From NCBI GenBank assembly GCA_016647705.1, contig CM028326.1:46034785-46098784 (forward strand): a stretch of DNA of 64,000 nucleotides, written 5' to 3'. Origin of the DNA: Eucommia ulmoides. Lineage: Eukaryota; Streptophyta; Magnoliopsida; Garryales; Eucommiaceae. Positions 54,373-63,304 of the stretch are shown here, in pieces; within the stretch, counting starts at the first letter, position 1, and each line of letters opens with the position of its first letter. A program made the translations under genes and the position numbers. The notes beneath the pieces were generated by a model. That model was not told the origin of the DNA. It was given only the letters and a program-made list of their open reading frames with translations, and searched no databases.

Positions 54373-56763
54373 ATGATCACAAGGTCTGGGAAGGAGATCC
54401 GCCAGGCTGATCAAGCGACCGCCACCAGTGGCAATCCACCACCCATGTCCGTGCAGGATATGTCTAGAGCTCCTAGGTCGGATCCTCCGGCGCCTCTTGC
54501 TGAGGGGATCCGCCTGTCCGCCATCCCACCTTCAGGGCTGGAAGGTCGGGCTGCCCGGCAAGCCTCCCAAGGGGGGCTTTTCTCCCCCGAGCAGCGTGTT
54601 GGGCAGCCCTCAGGGGCTCCTGACGCAGCCCGCATCGATCTTTTGGAGCGTCAGCTTGGTGAATTCCAAACCTTCTTCCAGATCGTCTTGGCCCGCTTGC
54701 CACCGGTCCCCCCGATGGATCTTCCTACAGTCCAAGTCGCGAGCAGGAAAGGTCGGGTGTTCGGGGGAGAAGAAAATATCATCCACACCGACGGGCGCGA
54801 CCCGCCTCCTCGGACTCGCCACATTTATCAGAGGACCGTGGAGGCGGCACCCCACGAGATCTCGGGATCTCTGTCTCCACCTCCGCCACGCCGAAGGAGA
54901 GACGACCGAGCCGACTCACCTCTCGCCCATAGCGCTACCATGTGGTCCGATCACCACCCCCGCCGCTATCGGGAGGTCGACTCACATTCCCCACCACGAC
55001 GGCTCCCGCCTCGGGCGGCTCCCAGTCAAGCCCAGGCCCAGCCTGGAGCTGAGGTGGTGGTGGAAAAGCGTTTAGCCGATATGGAGGCGGCCCTACAACA
55101 AATTCGGGGAGCCAGGGGCCCACCTGGACTTCCCTCGGAGGTGAGATCCCCTTTCATCAACGAAATTCTGGAAGAGCCCTTGCCGGCGCGATACACCCAC
55201 CCTCAGATGGTCCTCTATGACGGTGTAACCGATCCAGCGGATCACCTATCCATCTTCAGGTCGTATATGGACCTACATACCGCATCGATAGCCATGAGGT
55301 GTAAGGCATTCCCCCTCACTCTCACGGGGGCCGCCGGGGCTTGGTTCCGAACGTTGGCACCAGCTTCCATCTCCAATTTCCACGAGCTGGAATTACTCTT
55401 CTTGTCGCGAGTTGGGCGGTCGCGGCGTAGGCCAAAAACCATGGCTCACATCCTCGCACTCCAACAGTTGCCCGATGAGTCATTGGGAGATTACGTGGAG
55501 AGGTTTTACAAAGAGATCATCGGATGTGATGAACTCAGTGACGTGGTCGCGATGAGCGCGTTCATCGACGGCTTGAAACATCGACGCCTCATGTATGACC
55601 TCTGTTCTAACCCGGCTCCTACCTTGGATGCTGCCCTGGAGAGAGGCACAAGGTTCTACAACGCGGATGAGCGGGAAGCAGCGAGGAAAGACCAAGGAGG
55701 CGGTCACAAGAAGAAAGGAAAGGCAGAAGAAGGGCCAAACAAACAACATGGGTCCAAAAGGTTGCAGGCGGAAGGGAGGCTGGGTCCGTTACCCGGGGAT
55801 CGGAGACTGTTTCCATCCCGGGGGAATCGCCAGCAGAACTACACGCCCCTCACTGTCTCGGTGGCCACCGTCTTGGCCGAAAATACAGGGAGAGATTTTT
55901 TCCCTTCTCCTCCATCACCCAACGGAAAACCGATGGGGAGGTCTATGGACAAGTATTGTGAGTTCCATAAGGACCGGGGACATTCCACCGAGAATTGTTT
56001 CCGACTTCGGGAAGAAACTGAAGCCCTCATTAGCAGGGGGTACCTGGGACGTTACGTACGAAGGGACGCCCGAGCTCCCAAAGCGAAAGAGCGCGATCCC
56101 CACGAAGAACACAGGGGCCGCAGAAGAAGAAGAAATAGAAGTCACCCCCCTCCTAGGTCGGATACAGGGAGGGGTGATGACGAGCACAGGATTGGCGGCG
56201 AAATTAACGTCATCCACGGGGGATTAGGCCTCGGGGGAGAGACCCACTCCTCCAAGAAGAGGTACGAGCACAAAGCCAAAGGTTTTAGTGAGGCAGACCT
56301 TCGGGACGTCCACATACCCCACGATGACGCCCTTGTCATCATGGCAATCATCCACCACTACAAGATGGGACGAATCCTGGTCGACGGTGGCAACTCCGCT
56401 GATATTATCTTCAAATGGGCGTTCGAAAAGATGAGTGTGGATCCCAGCATGATAAAACCATCGACAGCCCCCCTAGTCGGTTTCGGAGGGGACGTTGTGA
56501 ACGCCGCCTGGTGGGTCTCACTTCCTGTGACAGTCGGGGCCCATCCACGGACCTCCACTGTCTGGACCAGATTTCTGATCGTGGACAGGCCCTCGCCCTA
56601 TAACGCAATCATGGGCCGGCCTACAGTGGCTGTCCTTAAAGCTGTCTGTTCCCCATACCACCAGGCGATGAAGTTCCCCACTGGAGGAGGTGTGGGAATT
56701 GTGAGGGGTGACCAGGAATCTTCTCGGTCTTGTGCGCAGAGGGCGTTGAAAAGGAAGAAATAG
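54373..56763 (+). CDS. Gag-protease polyprotein of element B
   Basis: 796 codons from the first ATG (54373) to TAG at 56761. The N-terminal 250 residues are Pro/Arg-rich and low-complexity. The capsid-like Retrotrans_gag region follows at about residues 280-415 (YDGVTDPADHLSIFRSYMDL ... LQQLPDESLGDYVERFYKEI ... AFIDGL). A knuckle-like motif at about 525-540 reads CEFHKDRGHSTENC. The pepsin-type protease is at about 665-790, with VDGGNSADIIF in the active-site position (DGG rather than DTG/DSG, as often in this lineage) and DRPSPYNAIMGRP later. It ends LKRKK before the stop. The protein forms the particle and cleaves the polyprotein. The reading frame continues without shift after the stop. 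Confidence 0.93.
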   Translation: MITRSGKEIRQADQATATSGNPPPMSVQDMSRAPRSDPPAPLAEGIRLSAIPPSGLEGRAARQASQGGLFSPEQRVGQPSGAPDAARIDLLERQLGEFQTFFQIVLARLPPVPPMDLPTVQVASRKGRVFGGEENIIHTDGRDPPPRTRHIYQRTVEAAPHEISGSLSPPPPRRRRDDRADSPLAHSATMWSDHHPRRYREVDSHSPPRRLPPRAAPSQAQAQPGAEVVVEKRLADMEAALQQIRGARGPPGLPSEVRSPFINEILEEPLPARYTHPQMVLYDGVTDPADHLSIFRSYMDLHTASIAMRCKAFPLTLTGAAGAWFRTLAPASISNFHELELLFLSRVGRSRRRPKTMAHILALQQLPDESLGDYVERFYKEIIGCDELSDVVAMSAFIDGLKHRRLMYDLCSNPAPTLDAALERGTRFYNADEREAARKDQGGGHKKKGKAEEGPNKQHGSKRLQAEGRLGPLPGDRRLFPSRGNRQQNYTPLTVSVATVLAENTGRDFFPSPPSPNGKPMGRSMDKYCEFHKDRGHSTENCFRLREETEALISRGYLGRYVRRDARAPKAKERDPHEEHRGRRRRRNRSHPPPRSDTGRGDDEHRIGGEINVIHGGLGLGGETHSSKKRYEHKAKGFSEADLRDVHIPHDDALVIMAIIHHYKMGRILVDGGNSADIIFKWAFEKMSVDPSMIKPSTAPLVGFGGDVVNAAWWVSLPVTVGAHPRTSTVWTRFLIVDRPSPYNAIMGRPTVAVLKAVCSPYHQAMKFPTGGGVGIVRGDQESSRSCAQRALKRKK

Positions 56764-56769
56764 CAATCA
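56761..56769 (+). promoter_or_regulatory. Probable leaky stop codon between Gag-protease and RT (TAG CAATCA)
   Basis: The upstream frame (codons ending at 56760) and the pol frame (from 56764) are the same and are separated only by TAG. The next six bases CAATCA fit CARYYA, the context that promotes readthrough in tobacco-mosaic-type stops. The pol frame has no early ATG before the conserved PHEELEEVSIHPT segment except at 56803, so readthrough explains expression better than initiation. Homologous stops with CAATCA (24501) and CAATTA (63727-63735, minus) occur in elements W and X. Confidence 0.65.
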
Positions 56770-58851
56770 CAGGTGGAGCCAGAGCTCGGAGGTTCCGAAC
56801 TCATGGCTCTGGGCCGAGGGCTGGAGCCTGTGCCTATCGACGATCCTAGAGAGGAGGAGGCTGGTCCCCGACCTCATGAGGAACTGGAAGAGGTTTCCAT
56901 ACACCCAACCATTGGAGAGCGAACTGTCAGGATTGGTTCTCGTCTCCTGTCCGAACAGAGGGACGAACTCATCCAACTGCTCCGACGCAATTACGACATC
57001 TTCACCTGGTCCCATGACGAGCTGCCAGGCGTTGATCCGAACGTGGCGATACACCGCCTCCATTCTGATCCACACCATCCTCCCGTACGGAAAAAGCGAC
57101 GGAAATTTCATCCGGAACGTCAGAAATTAATTGAAGCTGAGATGGATAAATTGATCAGTTCTGGTGTTGTTGAAGAGGTCAAATTCCCGGACTGGTTGGT
57201 AAATGTGGTCCTGGCCCCCAAGGCTGGCAACAAGTGGCGCCTTTGTGTTGATTTCAAAGATCTGAATAAAGCTTGCCCGAAGGACTTCTTCCCTCTGCCC
57301 AGGATTGACATCGTCATCGACGCCACTGCGGGATATGAGCACCTAAGTTTCCTTGACGCTTATGCTGGGTACAATCAAATTCCACTATTCCCCCCCGATA
57401 AGAGCAAAACGTCGTTCATCACCGATAGGGGTACATACTGCTACAAAGTAATGCCGTTCAGTTTACGCAACGCCGGAGCCACTTATCAACGGTTGGTGAA
57501 CAAAATGTTCAAGGAGGAAATCGGACGGACTATGGAGGTTTACATTGATGACATGTTGGTCAAAAGCGCAAGAGCCCTTGACCACACACAACATCTCCAC
57601 GACTGCTTCGAGAAACTCCGGGTCCACCGCATGAAGCTCAACCCAAACAAATGTATCTTTGGGGTCTCTGCAGGGAAGTTCCTAGGGTACATGGTCTCCC
57701 AGCGCGGCATCGATGCCAACCCCGACCAACTACATGCAATCCTCGGAATGGCCTCCCCTAGGAACAAGAAGGAGGTACAGATGTTGACGGGGAGACTCGC
57801 CGCACTCAACCGCTTTATATCCCGAGCATCAGAAAAGTGTTTGCCGTTCTTCAAAGTGCTAAGGGGCAGCGACAGTTTTGGGTGGACGGACGAGTGCGAG
57901 TCAGCTTTCCAAGCACTCAAGAACTATTTGTCCTCTGCTCCCCTACTCAGCACACCCAAGGAGGGGGAGACCCTTTACCTGTATATCGCCGCATCTGAGA
58001 CAGCGGTGAGTGCCGCTCTTGTGAGGGATGACACCGGGGTCCAGCATCCGGTCTTTTACTCTAGCAGGGTCCTCTCAGACGCCGAAACAAGGTACACTAG
58101 GTTCGAGAAACTGGCATACGCTCTACTAGTGGCCTCTCGAAAATTGAAACAATATTTCCAAGCACACCAGATCGTCTTCCTCACGGATCAGCCAATAAGA
58201 CAAATCTTACATTCACCAGACATCTCGGGGCGATTGATGAAGTATAGCCTCGAGCTGGGTCAGTTTCATATTGAGTACCGCCCTAGGACGGCCATTAAGG
58301 GTCAAGTCCTAGCCGATTTCATCGCCGAGCTCATATTTCCTGAAAATCCCGATCCGCCCACTGATCAACCCGAAGCGAGAGGGGCGGGAGAGGGGGAGCT
58401 GCAGAAGAAATCCGGCCCGGATAACGGTCTGGTGACATGGAAGCTGTTTACCGATGGATCGTCCAACACCAACGGTTGTGGGGCAGGAATGGTGCTCGTT
58501 GCCCCAAGCAACGAAGAAGTTGAGTATGCCCTGAGACTGGGGTTTAGAGCAACTAATAACGAGGCCGAGTACGAGGCTCTGCTTGCTGGGCTTCGTATGG
58601 CCAGGGAATTTAATGTGACGACGCTGTCCGTCTTTTGTGACTCACAACTGGTTGTCAGCCAGGTCAATGGGGATTACTTGGCAAAAGACACTAGCATGAC
58701 TGCGTATCTTGAGAGAGTCAAAACGCTGATGAAAGAGTTCGAAGGAATCAATGTATCCCAAAATACCGCGCGAGGAGAACCGGCATGCCGATGCCTTGGC
58801 AAACCTTGCTTCGGCAGTAGCGTCAACCTTGAAGCGAAGTGTGCCCGTTGA
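56764..58851 (+). CDS. Pol of element B: reverse transcriptase and two RNases H
   Basis: Frame directly after the TAG. The pre-RT segment HPTIGERTVRIGSRL is followed by RT (about 57080-57780) with LCVDFKDLNKACPKDFFPLP, the FLDAYAGYNQIPLFPPDKSK block and the catalytic box YIDDMLVKS. The retroviral-type RNase H follows (YLYIAASETAVSAALV at about 57976; FEKLAYALLVASRKLKQYF). The archaeal-type RNase H starts KLFTDGSSNTNGCGAGM at about 58441 and includes NNEAEYEALLAGLRMA and FCDSQLVVSQVNGDYLAK. After GINVSQ (58758) the frame is wrong because of an extra A in the run at 58760-58763, and it ends at a false TGA at 58851. The true continuation is the integrase frame. Dual RNases H identify the Tat lineage. 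Confidence 0.93.
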   Translation, partial: QSQVEPELGGSELMALGRGLEPVPIDDPREEEAGPRPHEELEEVSIHPTIGERTVRIGSRLLSEQRDELIQLLRRNYDIFTWSHDELPGVDPNVAIHRLHSDPHHPPVRKKRRKFHPERQKLIEAEMDKLISSGVVEEVKFPDWLVNVVLAPKAGNKWRLCVDFKDLNKACPKDFFPLPRIDIVIDATAGYEHLSFLDAYAGYNQIPLFPPDKSKTSFITDRGTYCYKVMPFSLRNAGATYQRLVNKMFKEEIGRTMEVYIDDMLVKSARALDHTQHLHDCFEKLRVHRMKLNPNKCIFGVSAGKFLGYMVSQRGIDANPDQLHAILGMASPRNKKEVQMLTGRLAALNRFISRASEKCLPFFKVLRGSDSFGWTDECESAFQALKNYLSSAPLLSTPKEGETLYLYIAASETAVSAALVRDDTGVQHPVFYSSRVLSDAETRYTRFEKLAYALLVASRKLKQYFQAHQIVFLTDQPIRQILHSPDISGRLMKYSLELGQFHIEYRPRTAIKGQVLADFIAELIFPENPDPPTDQPEARGAGEGELQKKSGPDNGLVTWKLFTDGSSNTNGCGAGMVLVAPSNEEVEYALRLGFRATNNEAEYEALLAGLRMAREFNVTTLSVFCDSQLVVSQVNGDYLAKDTSMTAYLERVKTLMKEFEGINVSQNTARGEPACRCLGKPCFGSSVNLEAKCAR

Positions 58852-60184
58852 ATATCTCGATATTCCGAGCACAACAACGTCTGATCATATAGCTCCGATC
58901 TGTGAGCTCAATGACCATCCCACTTGGATGGATCCCATCCGTAAGTACCTGGAAGACGGAACGCTCCCCGATGAGCGCAACGAAGCAAGAAGGATGCGAT
59001 ACAGATCAGCCCGATATTGCATTCTGGACGGAGTACTGTATCGGCGCTCCTTCTCTGGGCCATACTCACGGTGTTTGCGGCCGGAAGAGGCCGACTACGT
59101 AATGAGGGAGACCCATGAAGGAATCTGTGGCAACCACTTGGGGGGCAGAGCCTTGGCGGGCAAACTCCTCCGCCAAGGATACTTCTGGCCCAAAATGTTG
59201 GAAGATGCGAGTAAGTTCGTTAAAAAATGTGATAAGTGCCAACGCTTCGGTCCCCACCCTCATCTACCTCCAACGGCCATGGTGCCCATGGCAAGTCCGT
59301 GGCCCTTTGCCCAGTGGGGAATCGATTTGTTAGGCCCTTTTCCGCAGGCCACTGGTCAAAGGAAGTTCCTCGTGGTCGCCATCGACTACTTCACCAAGTG
59401 GGTGGAAGCCGAACCACTGGCCCGCATTACCAAGGAAAGAATCAGGGACTCTGTCTGGAAGTCCATGGTGTGCCGATTCGGGATCCCGAGGGTGATCGTG
59501 TCCGACAACGGCACTCAATTTGACAACGACTTGTTTACGTCTTTCTGTTCTGGCTTGGGAATCCGAACGCACTTTGCGTCCCCGGGCTATCCCCAAGCTA
59601 ATGGACATGTAGAAGTCACGAATCGGACGGTCCTACATGGTTTAAAGACCAGGCTCGACAAAGCCAAAGGGAGATGGGTGGAGGAACTTTACCCTGTCCT
59701 TTGGGCCTACCACACCACCTCCCGGACCCCGACTGGCGAGACACCGTTCGCAATGACGTTCGGATCCGAATCCGTAATTCCTACGGAAATTGGATTACCA
59801 ACCTTCCGTACATCATCTAGTGGGCAGGACCCGCAGACGAACGACGCAATGCCGGCCCTTAACCTGGACCTTTTAGAAGAACGGCGGGAGAACGCTCGGG
59901 TACGCCAGGCGGCATACCAGCAACGGGCAGCCCGATACTATGACAGAAGGGTACGACCACGGCATTTTGACGTGGGAGACTTAGTCCTCAGAAAGGTGAC
60001 CCTCGCGACAAAGGAGCTAAACGCAGGAAAGTTGGCCGCCAGCTGGGAGGGACTTTATCGCGTGATAAGAATCGCAAGGCCGGGTACGTATGAACTCGAA
60101 ACTGAGGAAGGCGTTCCGCTGCAATACCCATGGAACGCTGACCATCTCAAGCAATACCACTATCAGACAGGGGTCATTTTGTAA
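58751..60184 (+). CDS. Integrase of element B (frame-shifted from RT by one base)
   Basis: Continues pol from IPREENRHADALANLAS. The N-terminal zinc-binding region has HEGICGNHLGGRALAGKLLR and CDKCQRF. The core carries the DDE triad: IDYFTKWVEAEPL (first Asp nearby in GIDLLGPFP), VSDNGTQFDNDLF and PQANGHVEVTNR. The C-terminal domain reads DLVLRKVTLATKELNAGKL and ARPGTYELETEEGVPLQYP, and the ORF ends YQTGVIL. The apparent ATG at 58751 is only where this frame opens; it is not a likely start. Element X keeps RNase H and integrase linker in one frame here, so the shift in B is a mutation. Confidence 0.92.
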   Translation: MYPKIPREENRHADALANLASAVASTLKRSVPVEYLDIPSTTTSDHIAPICELNDHPTWMDPIRKYLEDGTLPDERNEARRMRYRSARYCILDGVLYRRSFSGPYSRCLRPEEADYVMRETHEGICGNHLGGRALAGKLLRQGYFWPKMLEDASKFVKKCDKCQRFGPHPHLPPTAMVPMASPWPFAQWGIDLLGPFPQATGQRKFLVVAIDYFTKWVEAEPLARITKERIRDSVWKSMVCRFGIPRVIVSDNGTQFDNDLFTSFCSGLGIRTHFASPGYPQANGHVEVTNRTVLHGLKTRLDKAKGRWVEELYPVLWAYHTTSRTPTGETPFAMTFGSESVIPTEIGLPTFRTSSSGQDPQTNDAMPALNLDLLEERRENARVRQAAYQQRAARYYDRRVRPRHFDVGDLVLRKVTLATKELNAGKLAASWEGLYRVIRIARPGTYELETEEGVPLQYPWNADHLKQYHYQTGVIL

Positions 60185-60619
60185 TCTCTCATCTGTTTAC
60201 CACTAAGTATCAAATATTTTGTTATTAATATAACGACTTTGATTACTTAAACGGACCTTCCAGCACGCTAGGGTGCCTCTTATTGCCGGCTGGAGGGGCA
60301 GGGTGGTTGCAAACCCAACAGTTAATTACTCATGAGGTACCGTAACATCCTTACGGTTAGAAGCGTTGAGAACTAAGATCCGTTAGAGCGTGACACGCAT
60401 GCAGAAAGGAGGGGGTTGTATTCTATTTCTTCAAAAAATAATTGTGTTGTATTCCATTTCTTCAAAAAATCATCAAGGGCTTTACATCGGTGGGGTTCCA
60501 GCCCATATTTCAAAAAAAAAAAAAAAAAAAAAGTGTACATACAAAGGCAGTTTAGCAAAAAAAAAAAAAAAAAACCCACAAAATTTTTCTAAGTCTTCAA
60601 AAAAGGCCGAGGTAAAGAT
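60185..60619. other. Non-coding stretch between integrase and antisense ORF of element B
   Basis: Contains A-runs at 60512-60532 and 60557-60574 and a direct repeat of ttgtattc.atttcttcaaaaaat at about 60416-60470. No domain seen; the small ORF starting at 60390 is a shadow. Confidence 0.5.
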
Positions 60620-61342
60620 CTATTCCTCCCCAGAAGCACCGTCGACGCCCACGACGTCTACATTAGTGTCTTCCTCGGCCTCAGCCTCAGCCTCCTCGTT
60701 GCCAACACCTTCAGTACCAGCTTCGCGTGCTGGACCCTCAGCCTTCCTTGCAACAGGCTGCTCCGCCGCTAGCCCAACCTGCTGGGTAAATTCCATCCCA
60801 ACACCCGAACTGTCAAATTCCGGGTAGTGGCGCTGGAGGTAGAGGATCGTGGCCTGGTGCTCGTCTTCCATGAATTCGGCAGCAAGCTCGTACTTCAAAT
60901 TTTCGAATTCCTCGCTGGCTTTATAGCCCTCAACAGCTTTCTGCTCCGCCCGACGGATGGCCTTTCCTTTCTGCTGCTCTTCCTTTTTTAGTCTCCTCTC
61001 CAGCTCCTCCACTATCTTCTCCAGCTGCACCTTCTGCCTCTCAGCGTCATCCCACTCTTGGGTTACGAGGACGTGCCTCGCTTGTAGGCCCTGATGAGCC
61101 TGGGCGGCAAGCTGGAGGTCATCCGTCAGACGGTTCACCTTGGCCTCAGCAGCATTCTTTTCTGACCTCAGCATGGCCTCCTCCATGGTACTCTCCGATA
61201 TTCGGTCAAAAACCACGGACATTCGAAGCATGCCCTGCCAAAAAAAAAAAAAAAAAAAAAGTAAAGTTTCCCAGCCTCTACTCTTTCCTTTTCGTTTTCC
61301 AGTCGCTTCTCCCCTCAGGGATCTGTGGAATCTCAGTATCAC
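60620..61342 (-). CDS. Antisense ORF of element B, coiled-coil protein, probably truncated
   Basis: Minus-strand frame of about 240 codons. Only the part from WQGMLRMSVVFDRISE onward (below about 61238) looks like protein. It is a long charged coiled coil (EAMLRSEKNAAEAKVNRLTD ... VQLEKIVEELERRLKKEEQQ), then FMEDEHQATILYLQRHYPEF, and an acidic tail. It matches the C-terminal half of the Y antisense protein (KAIHYLCPDFSL). The region above 61238 is a 22-base T run then ggcag on the minus strand, exactly like a polypyrimidine tract and 3' splice site, so 61239-61342 may be intron. The N-terminal Transposase_28-like exon seen in Y and X is missing; only about 100 bp remain before the LTR. Confidence 0.6.
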   Translation of the reverse strand: MILRFHRSLRGEATGKRKGKSRGWETLLFFFFFFWQGMLRMSVVFDRISESTMEEAMLRSEKNAAEAKVNRLTDDLQLAAQAHQGLQARHVLVTQEWDDAERQKVQLEKIVEELERRLKKEEQQKGKAIRRAEQKAVEGYKASEEFENLKYELAAEFMEDEHQATILYLQRHYPEFDSSGVGMEFTQQVGLAAEQPVARKAEGPAREAGTEGVGNEEAEAEAEEDTNVDVVGVDGASGEE

Positions 61343-61426
61343 ATTTTGACACCAATATGCTCACCTCCTGCTCCTTACATCCTCCTTCAAAATCCCGAGG
61401 CCATCACGTTTCCCTCCTGCCCTCGG

Positions 61427-61441
61427 GACTTGGGGGGCAAC
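61427..61441 (+). other. Polypurine tract of element B
   Basis: The sequence acttggggggcaac stands directly before the 3' LTR, the site expected to prime plus-strand DNA. Elements Y and X show the same type of tract next to their LTRs on the minus strand. Confidence 0.75.
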
Positions 61442-62123
61442 TGATATAGGTAAATCTGGTAAGGAGCATCACGGGGTCAAAAGTTCACCCAATTATAGAA
61501 AAATGACCGAAACGGGGGCTAAAGAACCCCTCAGTACTGAGCTGAGGTGTCCCCCAGCCGAACTGAGGGTCGTCGCAGTGAAGAGATCAGGACTGAAGAG
61601 CTGAGGTCCGACCTCCCGAACTGACAATCTGTGGCACCCTTTGCTCGCCACCATAGCACTCGGGAGTTCGTCAGGCCGGTGTGAGGCCATGGCCCATGGG
61701 CCTCCAGTGATGGGCTCAAAAGCCAGCCCAAAGGATTAGAGGGTTGACCTGTCTGCTCATTGGTTGCCCAGCAGATTAGGCTAATTAACCTGAGCTCCTC
61801 TCCCCTAAATTCGCGGCACTAATCAAGTGCTGGCGCCTATAAATACACTGGGGCATCCACTGCCCAAAGGTACGTGACTACTACTGAATTCAATCTACAC
61901 TTTTTAGCCCTCTACTTCGGAATACTTATCCTCACGCCGGAGGGACTTACTGGGAACCACCCCAGTAGATCTTTGTGCAGGTACTATGTGTAGAAGATTG
62001 GAGCCCTGCTCGGAGCCCGTCGCCACCCCTGAATTCAGTTTGCTGTTGTCTTATCGGTCACCCTCGCCTCAGGTATTCTTCCCGGACTATACTGTTGGCC
62101 AACACCACTTTTTGGCATCAACA
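61442..62123 (+). repeat. 3' LTR of element B (682 bp)
   Basis: Same ends as the 5' LTR and a TATA box at 61838-61845. It is followed by the target duplication actaa at 62124-62128. Confidence 0.95.
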
Positions 62124-63299
62124 ACTAATATTACTACATTGAGATGTTTAGGGGAAAATATTATCTAGAGATTAACTTCATTTATTTAAATGTGTTTAAT
62201 CTCATTTAATTTACAATAACGGTATTCATCCTATCCGATAATCTCTATATCGTAAAATCACTTACCACATCTCCCGAGTGTAAGATGAGTGAATATGTGA
62301 CTTCGCGTCAACAAAGAAGTCCCTCTCAATATCTTAACAACACTAGGTCATATGAGTCTTGCCCCAACGTCATTGATTGCACACTTTTTAACTCCCTCCC
62401 GGGTTATTAGATTGTCATGTTGTGTTTACCCTAGTGCAAATTCAAGATTACCTCTCCCAAGTGTCAAACCGTGTGTTCTCTATATATATAAATAAACATA
62501 TAATCAAAGAATAATGGTAAATACAATCGAATAACGAAGCACAACCGTTAAAGAAACACAACTCAAACAAATAACAATTTCATAAATATTATTACTCCCT
62601 AGACAAAATCCGTTTAACTCTTGGCCATAACCATTTATACAATGAAAAATGAGCTAAATATGCTAAAAAACCTACTAAAGTTAAGAAAATAAAGAAAGAA
62701 ATGAAAGAAACTTAGCCGTTGTCCGAAGATTTGGCTCTAACAGTTCAATGATCGCTTCTCCTTCTTCGCAACGTGTTCTTATCCTTCGGATTTGGTTGAG
62801 CACTCCCCAAAACATTCTCAAACTACACTAAGCTATAAGGGGTCTCTTTTGGTAGAATGGAGAGGAGAGAAGAAGAAATAGAGAACAAAAAATATCTAAA
62901 ATCCGTGTAGAGTGACCGCCGTGGCGGTGGGTATGTCGACAAGGTCTTCGCTGCAGTAGTGGATACGGTGGTAAGAGCAAAGACATTTTTGTTGTTTCAC
63001 CGCCACGATGGTGGATCTCACCGCTGCGGCGGTGGATTTTTAGAGAGCTAGGCCTTTCTCTGCATCTTGACTGCCGCGGCGGTAGGCTGCAGGTACTAAA
63101 TTTTGCCCTTCTACTTGTTTTCCTGCCGTTCGTCCACCATTTTTTATCTGATTTGATCATTTATGATTTTTTTTCATCCCTTTTCACCCCACACACCTGA
63201 TTTAGATAAAAAACATATAAAAACGTATTAAAACGTAATAAACCTACTCGAAAACTAACATGTTTGGTTTGGAAATAGATAGGTAAATTACACCTATCC
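62124..63299 (-). mobile_element. Family-A solo LTR, copy 4, right part (its 5' portion)
   Basis: On the minus strand this is the beginning of the LTR: the first bases are GGATAGGTG (first T of TGATAGG mutated), through palindromes accgctgcggcggt (about 63020-63033), gccgcggc (63073-63080) and accgccgtggcggt (62915-62928), to the break made by element B. The outer flank agagc (63300-63304) differs by one base from agatc at 53414-53418, consistent with a decayed 5-bp duplication. Total LTR length about 1.37 kb, like copy 1. Confidence 0.85.
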
Positions 63300-63304
63300 A
63301 GAGC

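Larger units (their letters stand above)
53619..62123 (+). mobile_element. Nearly intact Tat-lineage Ty3/gypsy retrotransposon 'B' (8505 bp)
   Basis: Both LTRs begin TGATATAGG and end CATCAACA, with a perfect 5-bp target duplication actaa (53614-53618 and 62124-62128). Internal order: primer-site region, Gag-protease, stop with CAATCA, RT, RNase H, second RNase H, integrase, antisense ORF, purine tract, 3' LTR. By eye the LTRs differ by about ten substitutions, all transitions, and one 1-bp indel over about 683 bp. One 1-base insertion breaks pol; otherwise the frames are open. It is inserted in a family-A LTR and is the youngest event in this nest. Confidence 0.95.

Noticed and set aside
54428-55075. 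Long alternate-frame ORFs inside gag (also 55595-56227)
   Set aside because: GC-rich low-complexity gag gives long shadow frames; only the 54373 frame has retroviral domains.
56773-56775. GTG as independent start of pol in B
   Set aside because: Plant translation does not normally start at GTG deep in an mRNA; the frame is continuous with Gag through the TAG.
58740-58770. Programmed frameshift between RNase H and integrase in B
   Set aside because: Element X is in one frame at the homologous linker, and the site does not form a standard slippery heptamer for the needed shift.
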